Below are positions 1 through 7,937 of a stretch of DNA of 64,000 nucleotides, one piece after another; the stretch's first letter is position 1, and the number at the start of each line of letters is the position of its first letter. A program made the position numbers and the translations under genes. Origin of the DNA: Bacillus cereus ATCC 14579 (GTDB taxonomy: Bacteria > Bacillota > Bacilli > Bacillales > Bacillaceae_G). The stretch spans positions 446,001-510,000 of the forward strand of contig NC_004722.1 of NCBI RefSeq assembly GCF_000007825.1. The letters are read 5' to 3'. Under the pieces are notes generated by a model, which saw only the letters and a program-made list of their open reading frames with translations, had not been told where the DNA came from and did no database searches.

Positions 1-6
1 GGTGAA

Positions 7-543
7 ATGATGCAAAAGAAAAAACGTTGGCGTGAATTCTTTGGAACTATTGCAATTGCATGTTTATTGGTGTTTTTGGCGAAAATTTTTGTGTTTTTCC
101 CTACGACTGTAAAAGGAGCATCTATGAGGCCAACGTTGCAAGATGGAGATAAGGTAATTGTTAATAAGTTAGCAAAACAATTTGAAAGCTATGGGAGAGA
201 AGATATTATTGTTATGAAAACAGATAATTTTTATGTCAAAAGAGTGATTGGATTACCTGGAGATATAATTGAGATGAGAAATGATCAATTATATGTAAAT
301 TCTGAAGTGAAAGATGAAGAGTATTTGGATAGTAATAAAAAACAAGCAGAAAAAAAACTTATGAATTTAACAGAGGACTTTGGACCAATTACAGTTCCCG
401 AAAATAAGATTTTTGTTATGGGAGATAATCGCTTAATAAGTAAAGATAGTAGAAATGGTTTAGGTTTTATTGATAGAGAAGATGTGTTAGGAAAGTTAGC
501 AGGCATTTATTATCCGTTTGAACATATGAAAATAATAAAGTAA
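7..543 (+). CDS. sipS: Type I signal peptidase
   Basis: Membrane serine protease that removes signal peptides from secreted proteins on the outer face of the membrane. One N-terminal membrane anchor (about residues 12-31) is followed by the family boxes: catalytic Ser39 in GASMRP, catalytic Lys78 in YVKRVIGLPGD, and the conserved GDNR...SKDSR box near residue 140. The length of 178 residues is normal for the short Gram-positive type. Two adjacent ATG codons (7 and 10) are possible starts, and the ribosome-binding site lies at or beyond the window edge. It is followed at once by a bidirectional terminator. The subtype symbol is by similarity only, since Bacillus genomes carry several paralogues. 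Confidence 0.92.
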   Translation: MMQKKKRWREFFGTIAIACLLVFLAKIFVFFPTTVKGASMRPTLQDGDKVIVNKLAKQFESYGREDIIVMKTDNFYVKRVIGLPGDIIEMRNDQLYVNSEVKDEEYLDSNKKQAEKKLMNLTEDFGPITVPENKIFVMGDNRLISKDSRNGLGFIDREDVLGKLAGIYYPFEHMKIIK

Positions 544-577
544 AAAACCAAGCAAATTTTAGTTTGCTTGGTTTTTT
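542..577. terminator. Bidirectional intrinsic terminator
   Basis: A perfect stem (AAAAAACCAAGCAAA with its complement, loop TTTTAG) flanked by A and T runs. It can end both the signal peptidase transcript and the converging GTPase gene that stops at 581. Confidence 0.9.
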
Positions 578-580
578 TTG

Positions 581-3343
581 TTAAACAGTAGGAGATTCGT
601 TTGATACAAAAATATCTTCATGTTTCTTTGTAGTACTTAAAACGAATTTATGTTGTAGCAATTGTAGTTTAAATAACGCCAAAGGATCATGATATGTTTC
701 TGGATTGCTTCTTAGCGTTGCTAATGTTTGCTCGTCTTCCTTTATCTCAAGTTGAGCTGCATCTACATTTTGTTTCAATATATTAAGTGGATCTTTGAAG
801 AACATCATGATATCACGTTCTAATGCACCTTCAAATACTTCAAATTGAAGGAAGAATTGTTTTGAAATTGTGTGAGCAATTTCTGTATAGTCTTCTGTTT
901 CAATATATTGTTTATATTTGTTGGCGAGCATAGATTGGTTTTTTTGCATATTACCAAATAATTTTCCGGCACTTTTTAAGAAAAACTGTGTCGGTGTAAA
1001 GCGTAATAAAATATTGATGTTCGTTACTGTAATTCGATTTGTCATTCGTACAACATCTCGATTCCAATCATCTAATAATTTGAAATCGCAAGGAAGTTTC
1101 ATACGTTCTTCTTTATATAATTTATTAAACGTTTCACTCATTTCATCTAAATAAGCTTGAGCTTGAATAAATTCATTATGTGCTGTTTCAATCCATTCTT
1201 GAATAGACCCAGTAAATTTAGGAAGAAGTACCTGTTGTACATGCTTTTGAACTCGTTCATTCATTGCAGCATTTAATTCTTCATGAACTAATTTGAAATC
1301 ACTATCTTCTTGAACAAGATCAGAGCAGCTCTGTAATAATTCAGGAATTTGAGAATGTATATCTCGTGTAATTTCTTCTTTCGTTAAAAGATAGGATTCG
1401 GTAATAGAACGAATTTTATCTTTTTCAAGAGCAGTAAGGTTATTAATAAATCCAGTAAGTTTCACTGAGATGTGTTTATTCCAGCGTACGGATTTTACTA
1501 ATGTATTTTCTAATTCCACACGTTCATTTATGAGATAAGCAATGGTCTTTTGCGTAAACCATATTAGCTTTTCTATACGTTCTTTTTCTATATCGCGTTT
1601 TGCAAGATTAGAAAGAATAGATTCTGTTACATCTCCAAGTTGCTGGCTACTCTCTTGCGAAGGAGAGTATGGGAAGAATTGTGCATCTGGAAAATGTACT
1701 TTAAGTTTACTAATTAGTTTTTCATCAGTAGTCGTATTATTTGTGTGTGATACGAAGTGAATTTGTAAGTTTGGTACTTGTTCACGTAAATAAATTAACG
1801 TATCAAATTCTTGACTATGCAATGGTGAAGAAGAATTTAATACGTATACAAGGCTATCTGCTGCTTGTAAGTATTCAAAGTATGCATTGTTTTTATCCAA
1901 TTGTCCTTGAATAGATGGTGTAATAAGAAATGTAAACTTATTTTTTCTTAAAAACCTACTTGGTAGCTTAATTTCTATACATTTTTTCTCAAGTTCTGAC
2001 TGAGCAGATGTAGCCGTTATTTGATGGAATTCATCAAGGTTAGGGATATTTCTTATATCTAACTCGGTAAATTCTGTTATTTCAGTTTGACTAGCGTCTT
2101 TAAATAGAATAGGAGTTGTTAAAGTTTCAGTTAAGATGTTCTCTCCCAATATTGAATTAACAAATGATGTTTTATCATGGTCACTAGTTCCAGCTATTAG
2201 TATTGGTGTGACATTTAAATCACATAGTTCATGGACGAGTAGCGTAAATTGATGACTTAAATCTACATCATTTTTCTCAGCCCATACAGCGATTGTTTCG
2301 AATAAATGAGAAACTGTTTCCATATTTACATCTGCTTCAGCTGATGTATTAGAAAGTAAGGATCCAGCACTTTTTACGAGTAATGATTCTAAAGTTGTAG
2401 GTGAGACTTCATTCCATGCTAACACTGCTGCAGAGACAACTAGAGAATCTTTTGCTTTCGTTAAACTGAACCAATTTGTTAATAAATTTGGTACAAGTCC
2501 GTTTAATTCATGCATAAAATGATTTCCGGTAATTAATGCAAAGTATGTTTCTTGGTAGCGAGTAGAGATTTCATTCCAATCGTCATTATTGTCTGTTTCA
2601 ATATGCAAGAATAAATGATTAATACTTTGAATCCAAGGAAGGTATAAGGATTCATGTTGATAGCTATTCCAAAGAGCAATAACAAGTTCTTTAAATTGAG
2701 CTTGATCAACAGCATATAGAGCTTTTAAAGACTCATAGAAATATTCAGGCTTAATATTTTTTGTAAATCCTTTGTTTATGTAAGTTATTAACGTATCAAA
2801 CCAGTGTAAAGATTGTGTTCGGATACCTTCTTGAACAGCTAGTTCGATAGCGTTGTTCCAATCTTCTTGTTTTTCATAGAAAGAACGTGCAATTGCAGTA
2901 ATATTTGGGTAATCCGGTTGGAATGCAACAGCTTCACTAATCGTCTTAAAAGCGAGTCCTAAACGATCTTGTTCGATATAAAGAGAAAGAAGTTGTAAGG
3001 AAACCTCCATCGTAAGAGTCGTATCTTCCGTTTGGATAGATTGATAAATTTCTTCTGCCTTTGGTAAGAATCCTAGTTCAAAATAAGCATCTGCAATATT
3101 TTTTGTCGCCCAAAGTGCAAGAGCATTATTTACTTTTTCCCATTTAAATATAGCTGCTTCAAAATCTTTATTTTGATAATAAAATTCACCTTGAGCAAAT
3201 CGAATATTAGAAATGTTGGAGAATTCATTTTTAGATTCATTTATATATGCTTCACCGAGTACTTCCGATGCAGGAGTAGAAGTTTCTTCTGTTAAAAATG
3301 TTTTATAGTAAACTTTTTGAATAAATTGATTTTCAATGGTCAT
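581..3343 (-). CDS. TPR-dynamin-like GTPase protein
   Basis: A 920-residue protein with two parts. Residues about 45-200 look like tetratricopeptide helices (QGEFYYQNKDFEAAI, ADAYFELGFLPKAEEIY). Residues about 380-610 resemble a dynamin-type GTPase fold, followed by a long helical region suited to a membrane-stalk role. The G1 loop reads GTSDHDKTS (385-393): Lys391 and Thr392 of GxxxxGK[ST] are kept but the second Gly is Asp390, so nucleotide binding may be weakened or lost. DSLVYVLNSSSPL sits where a G3-region strand would be. There is no signal peptide. A run of C on the plus strand just upstream (3352-3357) gives the GGGGGG ribosome-binding site on the coding strand. Function is unknown; a bacterial dynamin-like membrane protein is the best guess. 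Confidence 0.75.
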   Translation of the reverse strand: MTIENQFIQKVYYKTFLTEETSTPASEVLGEAYINESKNEFSNISNIRFAQGEFYYQNKDFEAAIFKWEKVNNALALWATKNIADAYFELGFLPKAEEIYQSIQTEDTTLTMEVSLQLLSLYIEQDRLGLAFKTISEAVAFQPDYPNITAIARSFYEKQEDWNNAIELAVQEGIRTQSLHWFDTLITYINKGFTKNIKPEYFYESLKALYAVDQAQFKELVIALWNSYQHESLYLPWIQSINHLFLHIETDNNDDWNEISTRYQETYFALITGNHFMHELNGLVPNLLTNWFSLTKAKDSLVVSAAVLAWNEVSPTTLESLLVKSAGSLLSNTSAEADVNMETVSHLFETIAVWAEKNDVDLSHQFTLLVHELCDLNVTPILIAGTSDHDKTSFVNSILGENILTETLTTPILFKDASQTEITEFTELDIRNIPNLDEFHQITATSAQSELEKKCIEIKLPSRFLRKNKFTFLITPSIQGQLDKNNAYFEYLQAADSLVYVLNSSSPLHSQEFDTLIYLREQVPNLQIHFVSHTNNTTTDEKLISKLKVHFPDAQFFPYSPSQESSQQLGDVTESILSNLAKRDIEKERIEKLIWFTQKTIAYLINERVELENTLVKSVRWNKHISVKLTGFINNLTALEKDKIRSITESYLLTKEEITRDIHSQIPELLQSCSDLVQEDSDFKLVHEELNAAMNERVQKHVQQVLLPKFTGSIQEWIETAHNEFIQAQAYLDEMSETFNKLYKEERMKLPCDFKLLDDWNRDVVRMTNRITVTNINILLRFTPTQFFLKSAGKLFGNMQKNQSMLANKYKQYIETEDYTEIAHTISKQFFLQFEVFEGALERDIMMFFKDPLNILKQNVDAAQLEIKEDEQTLATLRSNPETYHDPLALFKLQLLQHKFVLSTTKKHEDIFVSNESPTV

Positions 3344-3540
3344 GTTCGTTCCCCCCTGTATAATTTAGAAAAATGATGTTGTATGTAAAAGGGTGTATGT
3401 TCTTTTAATAGGTAGAAGTTGCATTATATAGACCAAACTATGTTTTTGCTAGATATATCATTTTTCTTGAGAGTTAAACCGTTGCGAAAAGTAACTTTCC
3501 TTTATTGTAACAAAAAAACACGCATATGAATTTTTATTTT

Positions 3541-3697
3541 TTATCGGGTTATTTGCGGGCAATAAGAATCTAATCTCAAAATTGGTGAATGTAAGTGAGT
3601 TATGTGGAGTCGGGATGTCTGTAAAAGCAAGATTGGCATAGGTTAATAATTAGTAGAGGATGAACAAAACTCCCACTGAGTAAAGTTTTTCTTTATC
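3541..3697 (+). repeat. bcr1-like intergenic repeat, copy A
   Basis: This AT-rich gap of about 490 bases holds no gene that I can support. From 3541 it matches the pattern I remember for the B. cereus-group bcr1 repeat (about 155 bp): TTATCGGGTTATTTGCGGGC at the left, CTCAAAATT in the middle, GTCGGGATGTC, then AAACTCCCACTGAG and AAAG-TTT-CTTTATC at the right end. Copies at 4918-5027 (minus) and 51970-52072 share these blocks. The family assignment is from memory, not from a search. Confidence 0.6.
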
Positions 3698-3829
3698 TCT
3701 GTTAAAGGAAAGAATAGAAGTAGAGTTCATTATAAAAACAATGTATAGTGAATATGTATACCATGTTTGCCTTAAAGATAGAAAGGGTACAATGTGGAAT
3801 AACGACCGTGCATAGGATGTGTCTTCCGA

Positions 3830-4423
3830 ATGGAACAACATATTGGCGAGTTAATCGCGCATTATGGCTATTTTGGAATTGTTATAGCTTTGGCTGGTGG
3901 GATTGTCGGATTACCGATACCAGACGAGTTTTTATTGACCTTTGTTGGTTATAATGTTTCAAAAGGAGTTATGTCAGGAACTGCTGCTTTTTTAAGTGGG
4001 CTGGCTGGTGCGATGTTAGGGATCACGTTAAGCTACATATTAGGTTTAAAACTTGGGCTCCCTGTTTTAAAGAAATATGGGCCGAAAATTAGAATTAAAG
4101 AACATCACATTGAAAAAACACATATTTTATTTGAAAAATATGGGCCATTTCTTTTAATGATTGGTTATTTTATACCGGGCGTACGTCATTTAACAGCATA
4201 TTTTGCTGGGGTATCAAATTTGACACTTTGGCGTTTTTGTTTGTACGCTTACGGTGGTGCGCTCATTTGGATAAGTGTTTTTATTGGGCTTGGCTGGAAG
4301 TTAGGCGAGAAGTGGCGCTTCGTTGAGTATAGTTTACATCATTATGGAATATGGATTTTATTAATTTCAGCAGTTGTTACATGTTTTGTATGGTTGTACA
4401 TAAAGAAAAAGAAAAACCGCTAA
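3830..4423 (+). CDS. DedA family membrane protein
   Basis: Polytopic membrane protein of the DedA/SNARE-associated family, whose members are linked to undecaprenyl-phosphate or phospholipid flipping and membrane-potential homeostasis. Visible signatures are GLPIPDEFLLTFVGY (about residues 28-42), the internal GxxxG-rich segment, and MIGYFIPGVRHLTAYFAG (about 112-129) with the conserved Pro-Gly-x-Arg. Five or six hydrophobic segments and a Lys-rich C-terminus are present; 197 residues is normal. The ribosome-binding site is poor (AGGA 12 bases before the ATG), so the start is less certain than the family. The stop codon lies inside the terminator stem. The nearest B. subtilis relatives are YngC and YbfM; I could not pick one. 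Confidence 0.88.
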   Translation: MEQHIGELIAHYGYFGIVIALAGGIVGLPIPDEFLLTFVGYNVSKGVMSGTAAFLSGLAGAMLGITLSYILGLKLGLPVLKKYGPKIRIKEHHIEKTHILFEKYGPFLLMIGYFIPGVRHLTAYFAGVSNLTLWRFCLYAYGGALIWISVFIGLGWKLGEKWRFVEYSLHHYGIWILLISAVVTCFVWLYIKKKKNR

Positions 4424-4434
4424 TAGCGGTTTTT
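4412..4434. terminator. Bidirectional terminator overlapping stop codon
   Basis: Stem AAAAACCGCT / AGCGGTTTTT with loop AAT. It includes the stop codon of the DedA gene and abuts the stop of the converging EamA gene at 4435. Confidence 0.85.
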
Positions 4435-4863
4435 TTAGCTGAAAGCAATAAATAATACACCAGCTGTAATAAAGACTACACCAACGCCGGTCATAAAGTT
4501 TAACTTTTCACCGAGGATAATCATAGCGAGAATGATAGAAAATACGACGCTTAATTTATCGACAGGAGCTACTTGTGAAACCTTTCCTGTTTTGAGGGCA
4601 AGAAAATAAAATAGCCATGAAGAAGCACCTGCAATCCCACTTAATGTGATAAATAGCAGTGCTTTTTTATTTAGTAGTACGTCGCCGATATTTTGAAATT
4701 TACCTTGTATGATAATAACGCCTATCATAAATAATGCCATAATAATAGATCGAATTGTTGTTGCAACGTTTGCATCGATGCCGTCTAAACCAAACTTTCC
4801 AAAAATCGATACAAGGGCAGCAGCAATTGCTGATAATAGTGCAAATAAGAGCCACGAACTCAT
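4435..4863 (-). CDS. Half-size EamA (DMT) transporter
   Basis: A 142-residue protein with five hydrophobic segments forming one EamA domain. Full DMT transporters have two such domains, so this one probably acts as a homo- or heterodimer. Features seen are LLFALLSAIAAALVSIFGKFGL at the N-terminus, the ASSWLFYFLALKTGKVSQVAPVDK segment typical of the family, and LGEKLNFMTGVGVVFITAGV at the end. The AGGAGG-type ribosome-binding site (GGAGGAA) precedes ATG on the minus strand. Its promoter region holds a large Fur-like palindrome (4891-4917) spanning -35 to -10, so I infer metal-responsive control. The substrate is unknown. Confidence 0.85.
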   Translation of the reverse strand: MSSWLLFALLSAIAAALVSIFGKFGLDGIDANVATTIRSIIMALFMIGVIIIQGKFQNIGDVLLNKKALLFITLSGIAGASSWLFYFLALKTGKVSQVAPVDKLSVVFSIILAMIILGEKLNFMTGVGVVFITAGVLFIAFS

Positions 4864-4890
4864 AGTAAAATTCCTCCAATCTTACAGTAT

Positions 4891-4917
4891 TATACATGAA
4901 AATGATTCTCATGTATA
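4891..4917 (-). promoter_or_regulatory. Promoter with Fur-like palindromic operator
   Basis: Arms TATACATGA (4891-4899) and TCATGTATA (4909-4917) form a perfect 9-bp inverted repeat with a 9-base centre. The core TGAAAATGATTCTCA matches the Fur 7-1-7 consensus TGATAATNATTATCA at 12 of 14 positions. On the minus strand the right ends read as -35 TATACA and -10 TATAAT with a 17-base spacer, so a bound repressor would cover the promoter. Fur is the best guess; PerR, Zur and MntR bind related sites. Confidence 0.65.
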
Positions 4918-5027
4918 AAGTTGAAGCAATTGAGCTTATAGGAAGCACGACTTCAACTTAACTCCTTGCTCCACCTGAATTTTAAGGTGGGAGTTTTACT
5001 GCCTGTAAATAGTGGGCTAAATAGCGA
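4918..5027 (-). repeat. bcr1-like intergenic repeat, copy B (reverse)
   Basis: On the minus strand this reads GCCCACTATTTACAGGCAGT, then AAAACTCCCACCTTAAAATTCAG and ends near CAATTGCTTCAACTTTAT, parallel to copies A and C. It also contains a local hairpin (CTCCACCT / AGGTGGGAG). It lies between the Fur-like operator and the BH0509-family gene terminator. Boundaries are approximate. Confidence 0.5.
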
Positions 5028-5068
5028 AATAATCCCCACCTTATATTTTTAATAAGGTGGGGATTATT
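5028..5068 (-). terminator. Hairpin terminator of small gene
   Basis: Stem AATAATCCCCACCTTAT and its complement with an A/T loop, directly after the stop of the small minus-strand gene at 5072. Confidence 0.7.
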
Positions 5069-5071
5069 ATA

Positions 5072-5218
5072 CTACTCTGCAATTTCCTCATATAAAAAGT
5101 ACGTTACATTATAAATATGTTCTACTTCATCGTCTGTCATAAACAGTAATTCGTCACGCTCAATCCCTTTTTTCTTTTCAATAAACTCAATCATGTTTTT
5201 GCGTTCTTCTCTCTTCAT
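5072..5218 (-). CDS. BH0509 family small protein
   Basis: A 48-residue, highly charged protein beginning MKREERKNMIEFIEKKKG and ending FLYEEIAE. It fits the BH0509 family of short Bacillus proteins, of unknown function, recognisable by the REERKNMI start, the MTDDEVEHIY middle and the aromatic tail. An AGGAGA ribosome-binding site sits about nine bases before the ATG on the minus strand. It lies alone between two terminators. Confidence 0.8.
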   Translation of the reverse strand: MKREERKNMIEFIEKKKGIERDELLFMTDDEVEHIYNVTYFLYEEIAE

Positions 5219-5339
5219 CAATTTTATTTCTCCTCTCAATCTGTTTTAATACAGTTTATTTAAGTTAATGCTATTATATAACAGAATCTTTAGAAAGTTC
5301 CACCTATTTTATTGTTTTTTTCAAAAGAACTTTTCGACA

Positions 5340-5376
5340 AAACAAGCCCACCTAAGGGGGGGCTTGTTTTATTTTA
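5340..5376 (-). terminator. Terminator of FMN-binding protein gene
   Basis: Stem AACAAGCCC / GGGCTTGTT with flanking A and T runs, at the 3' end of the minus-strand gene that stops at 5374. Confidence 0.75.
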
Positions 5377-5790
5377 TAGTCGTAAAAACTCAGGCTCCGT
5401 CGTACCGGCACCATCGATGTAATAAATTGTGTCGGGGTTGATTTTTATCAATACGTAATTAGGGTCTTCAGGGCCGAGTAACCAACGTTTTAAGCTATTA
5501 TTCCAAAACTTGTTTTTTAATGTCGAGTCTTCCTCAATTGAAGCCAATCCTTCAACTTCAATATAATCTTCATCTAATTTTTTCCCTTCTCGTCCGAGTA
5601 GTACATGGACATTAGGATTTTGTTCAATATCTGTTATCTTTTTTGATTGTCGATCTGTTGCAACATACAGTACAAAATCTTCATGGAAAAACATCATAAA
5701 GGCGCTATGAGGTTTCTCATTTCGTACTGTAGATAATACACCAGTACGTTGACCTTGAATAATAGTTGCGATTTTTTCTTTTAAGTGCAT
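5374..5790 (-). CDS. Pyridoxamine 5'-phosphate oxidase-like protein
   Basis: A 138-residue split-barrel flavin-binding protein of the pyridoxamine-phosphate-oxidase-like superfamily, related to general stress protein 26. Visible elements are the first strand pair GVLSTVRNEKPHSAFMMFF (about 17-35), LYVATDRQSKKITDIEQNPNVHVLLG (about 41-66), and the closing acidic strand YIEVEGLASIEED. Its role is probably binding FMN, F420 or haem and reducing a small substrate, but the substrate cannot be read from the sequence. It has a good ribosome-binding site (AAAGGGG) and stands as a single transcription unit. Confidence 0.82.
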   Translation of the reverse strand: MHLKEKIATIIQGQRTGVLSTVRNEKPHSAFMMFFHEDFVLYVATDRQSKKITDIEQNPNVHVLLGREGKKLDEDYIEVEGLASIEEDSTLKNKFWNNSLKRWLLGPEDPNYVLIKINPDTIYYIDGAGTTEPEFLRL

Positions 5791-5969
5791 AATTTTAACC
5801 CCTTTTCACAATTTATAATTCTGTCTGTTTAAACAAGATAATTTAAATATCTTTCATACTGTTTTCTTCAATCCGATTTTTTAAACGTAATTGTGATGAA
5901 ATCGGACAAGTTAGGAGAAGAATAATAATAATATTGAGGAGAAATACATACGATGGAAGGATGAAAAAC

Positions 5970-7025
5970 ATGTTTAATAAAATATTTCTTATAGTAGCGC
6001 TTATAGGTGTACCACTATCTGTACTTGGAAAAACACTTCATTGGCCAGAAACAATTATGTTCGCTGTGTATTGTGTTACGATTATCGCATTAGCTGGTTT
6101 TATGGGTAGAGCAACAGAGAGTCTAGCAATTGTTTCTGGTCCTAGAATAGGCGGATTATTAAATGCTACTTTCGGTAATGCTGTTGAACTTATCATTTCA
6201 ATTTTTGCACTTCAAGCAGGGTTAATTGAAGTGGTGTTAGCTTCTTTAACGGGATCTGTACTTGGAAATTTATTATTAGTAGGAGGGTCATCCTTCTTTG
6301 TTGGAGGTCTTAAATACAAAAGACAAAGTTTTAATGTATATGATGCAAGGCATAATTCAGCTTTATTAATATTTGCTGTTGTTGTGGCCTTTGTTATTCC
6401 AGAGATCTTTTCAATGAAGATGGACGCTGGCAAGACGTATCAATTAAGTATAGGTGTTTCTATTATTATGATTATCATGTACCTTGCTGCATTACTATTT
6501 AAGTTAGTTACGCACCGTGGTGTATATCAACATAAAAGTGACGAAGTAGCGCATGAAGAAGAGCCAGAGTGGTCGAAAGGGAAGGCGCTACTTATTTTAG
6601 CGATAGCAACACTAGCGGTAGCTTATGTGTCAGAGGCACTCGTGCATACTTTTGAAACTGTTGCAAAGTCATTTGGCTGGTCAGAGTTATTTATAGGGGT
6701 TATTATCGTTGCAATTGTTGGGAATGCAGCGGAACATGCGTCTGCAATTATTATGGCTTATAAAAATAAAGTAAATATTGCAGTTGAAATTGCAATAGGC
6801 TCTACATTACAAATCGCCATGTTTGTTGCTCCTGTATTAGTATTACTATCTATGTTCTTCGCGCAAAGGATGCCTTTAGTATTTACCATACCAGAACTTG
6901 TGTCTATGATTACAGCCGTTTTCTTAACGATTGCGATTTCCAATGATGGAGATACAAACTGGTTTGAAGGAGGCACTTTACTAGCGGCGTATGTCATTAT
7001 GGGAATTGGTTTTTATTTATTATGA
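5970..7025 (+). CDS. chaA: Calcium/proton antiporter (ChaA/YfkE type)
   Basis: CaCA-family cation/proton exchanger of 351 residues with about eleven membrane helices. The two conserved alpha repeats are visible: GGLLNATFGNAVELIISIFALQ (about 65-86) and FIGVIIVAIVGNAAEHASAI (about 238-257), each carrying the ion-binding Gly-Asn-x-x-Glu. An acidic/His-rich linker (HKSDEVAHEEEPEW) separates the halves. I chose ATG 5970, not TTG 5934 or ATG 5961, because GGAAGG lies nine bases before it and the resulting N-terminus (MFNKIFLI) and length match the B. subtilis protein. It lies just upstream of yfkD, as in B. subtilis. Confidence 0.9.
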   Translation: MFNKIFLIVALIGVPLSVLGKTLHWPETIMFAVYCVTIIALAGFMGRATESLAIVSGPRIGGLLNATFGNAVELIISIFALQAGLIEVVLASLTGSVLGNLLLVGGSSFFVGGLKYKRQSFNVYDARHNSALLIFAVVVAFVIPEIFSMKMDAGKTYQLSIGVSIIMIIMYLAALLFKLVTHRGVYQHKSDEVAHEEEPEWSKGKALLILAIATLAVAYVSEALVHTFETVAKSFGWSELFIGVIIVAIVGNAAEHASAIIMAYKNKVNIAVEIAIGSTLQIAMFVAPVLVLLSMFFAQRMPLVFTIPELVSMITAVFLTIAISNDGDTNWFEGGTLLAAYVIMGIGFYLL

Positions 7026-7104
7026 AAAATAGGCATAACAATTGCGCTCAGAGAAAACAATAAACGAAGTAGTATATATACCTACATAGGAAGGAGCCAG
7101 ACAG

Positions 7105-7902
7105 GTGAAACGAGTATACAGCATATGTCTTTCAACTATGGTCTCGTTTATTTTATTATTTCCTAACATGAGTTTTGCAAAGACAACAGTAGGAACAAAA
7201 ATGCCTTCATCTGTTTTAAATATTTCAAAAGACAATACATTTCCAAATGATGCGCAAGATTTGCCACGTTTACAACCAAGTAAATTTGCTCAAGAGCTAT
7301 TGAAAACGGCTAATATTAAAATTGAAAATCCAGACTTAATTCGGATGTTTAATGAAACGACAATTTCAAATGCGCCACTTGCAGTAGGGTATCGGGCAAA
7401 AATTTATTTAGGTCAATGGGCCTTACATTATGAATCAGTAGACACATCGATTAATTGGGAATATAAACAAGTGAATCGAAATGTGTATGATAATCGCGGA
7501 GGAGACCGTTTATATCCACTTCGCTATAAGCAAGAAACACAAAAGACGGTTGAAGGCGATTTAACAGCAGATATGAAAGATGCTGCAGATGTGAAAAAAA
7601 TGATGCTTCTCAAAGCACTTGAAAAAGTACAATTACCTCTTTCGTTTAAGACAACTATTGGTTATGGTACTGGACATGAGCGTGTGTATAATATTAGTCC
7701 GAGTCAACTTGGATATTTATACGCTTATACACCAGCAGTAAATGAAAAGGGAAAAGTAACATTTGGAGAAGTGTATCTTGTATTAAAGGGAAATCAAAAA
7801 AGACTTGTTGTGAAAAATATTACTTCTCAAGGAATTGGAGCGGCAATTCCAATTCATGATCATTTGTTTTTTAAATTTATTTCTTCTTCTCACTCGCAAT
7901 AA
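7105..7902 (+). CDS. yfkD: YfkD-like exported protein
   Basis: A 265-residue protein of the YfkD family, unknown function. It begins at GTG with AAGGAG eight bases upstream, and has a typical signal peptide (MKRVYSICLSTMVSFILLF, cleavage near SFA-KT). The mature part carries GYRAKIYLGQWALHYES and the charged NWEYKQVNRNVYDNRGGD segment. It sits between chaA and the converging yfkAB, an order known from B. subtilis. The gene ends 8 bases before a strong bidirectional terminator. Confidence 0.88.
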   Translation: MKRVYSICLSTMVSFILLFPNMSFAKTTVGTKMPSSVLNISKDNTFPNDAQDLPRLQPSKFAQELLKTANIKIENPDLIRMFNETTISNAPLAVGYRAKIYLGQWALHYESVDTSINWEYKQVNRNVYDNRGGDRLYPLRYKQETQKTVEGDLTADMKDAADVKKMMLLKALEKVQLPLSFKTTIGYGTGHERVYNISPSQLGYLYAYTPAVNEKGKVTFGEVYLVLKGNQKRLVVKNITSQGIGAAIPIHDHLFFKFISSSHSQ

Positions 7903-7904
7903 CA

Positions 7905-7937
7905 TAAAAAACGTCAGCTTATAAGCTGACGTTTTTT
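7905..7937. terminator. Bidirectional terminator between yfkD and yfkAB
   Basis: Perfect palindrome ACGTCAGCTT-AT-AAGCTGACGT (7911-7932) with A runs on the left and T runs on the right; it serves both converging genes. Confidence 0.9.

Noticed and set aside
2533..2715. Frames antisense to the large GTPase and other coding genes
   Set aside because: They lack ribosome-binding sites and mirror the codon pattern of the true gene on the other strand.
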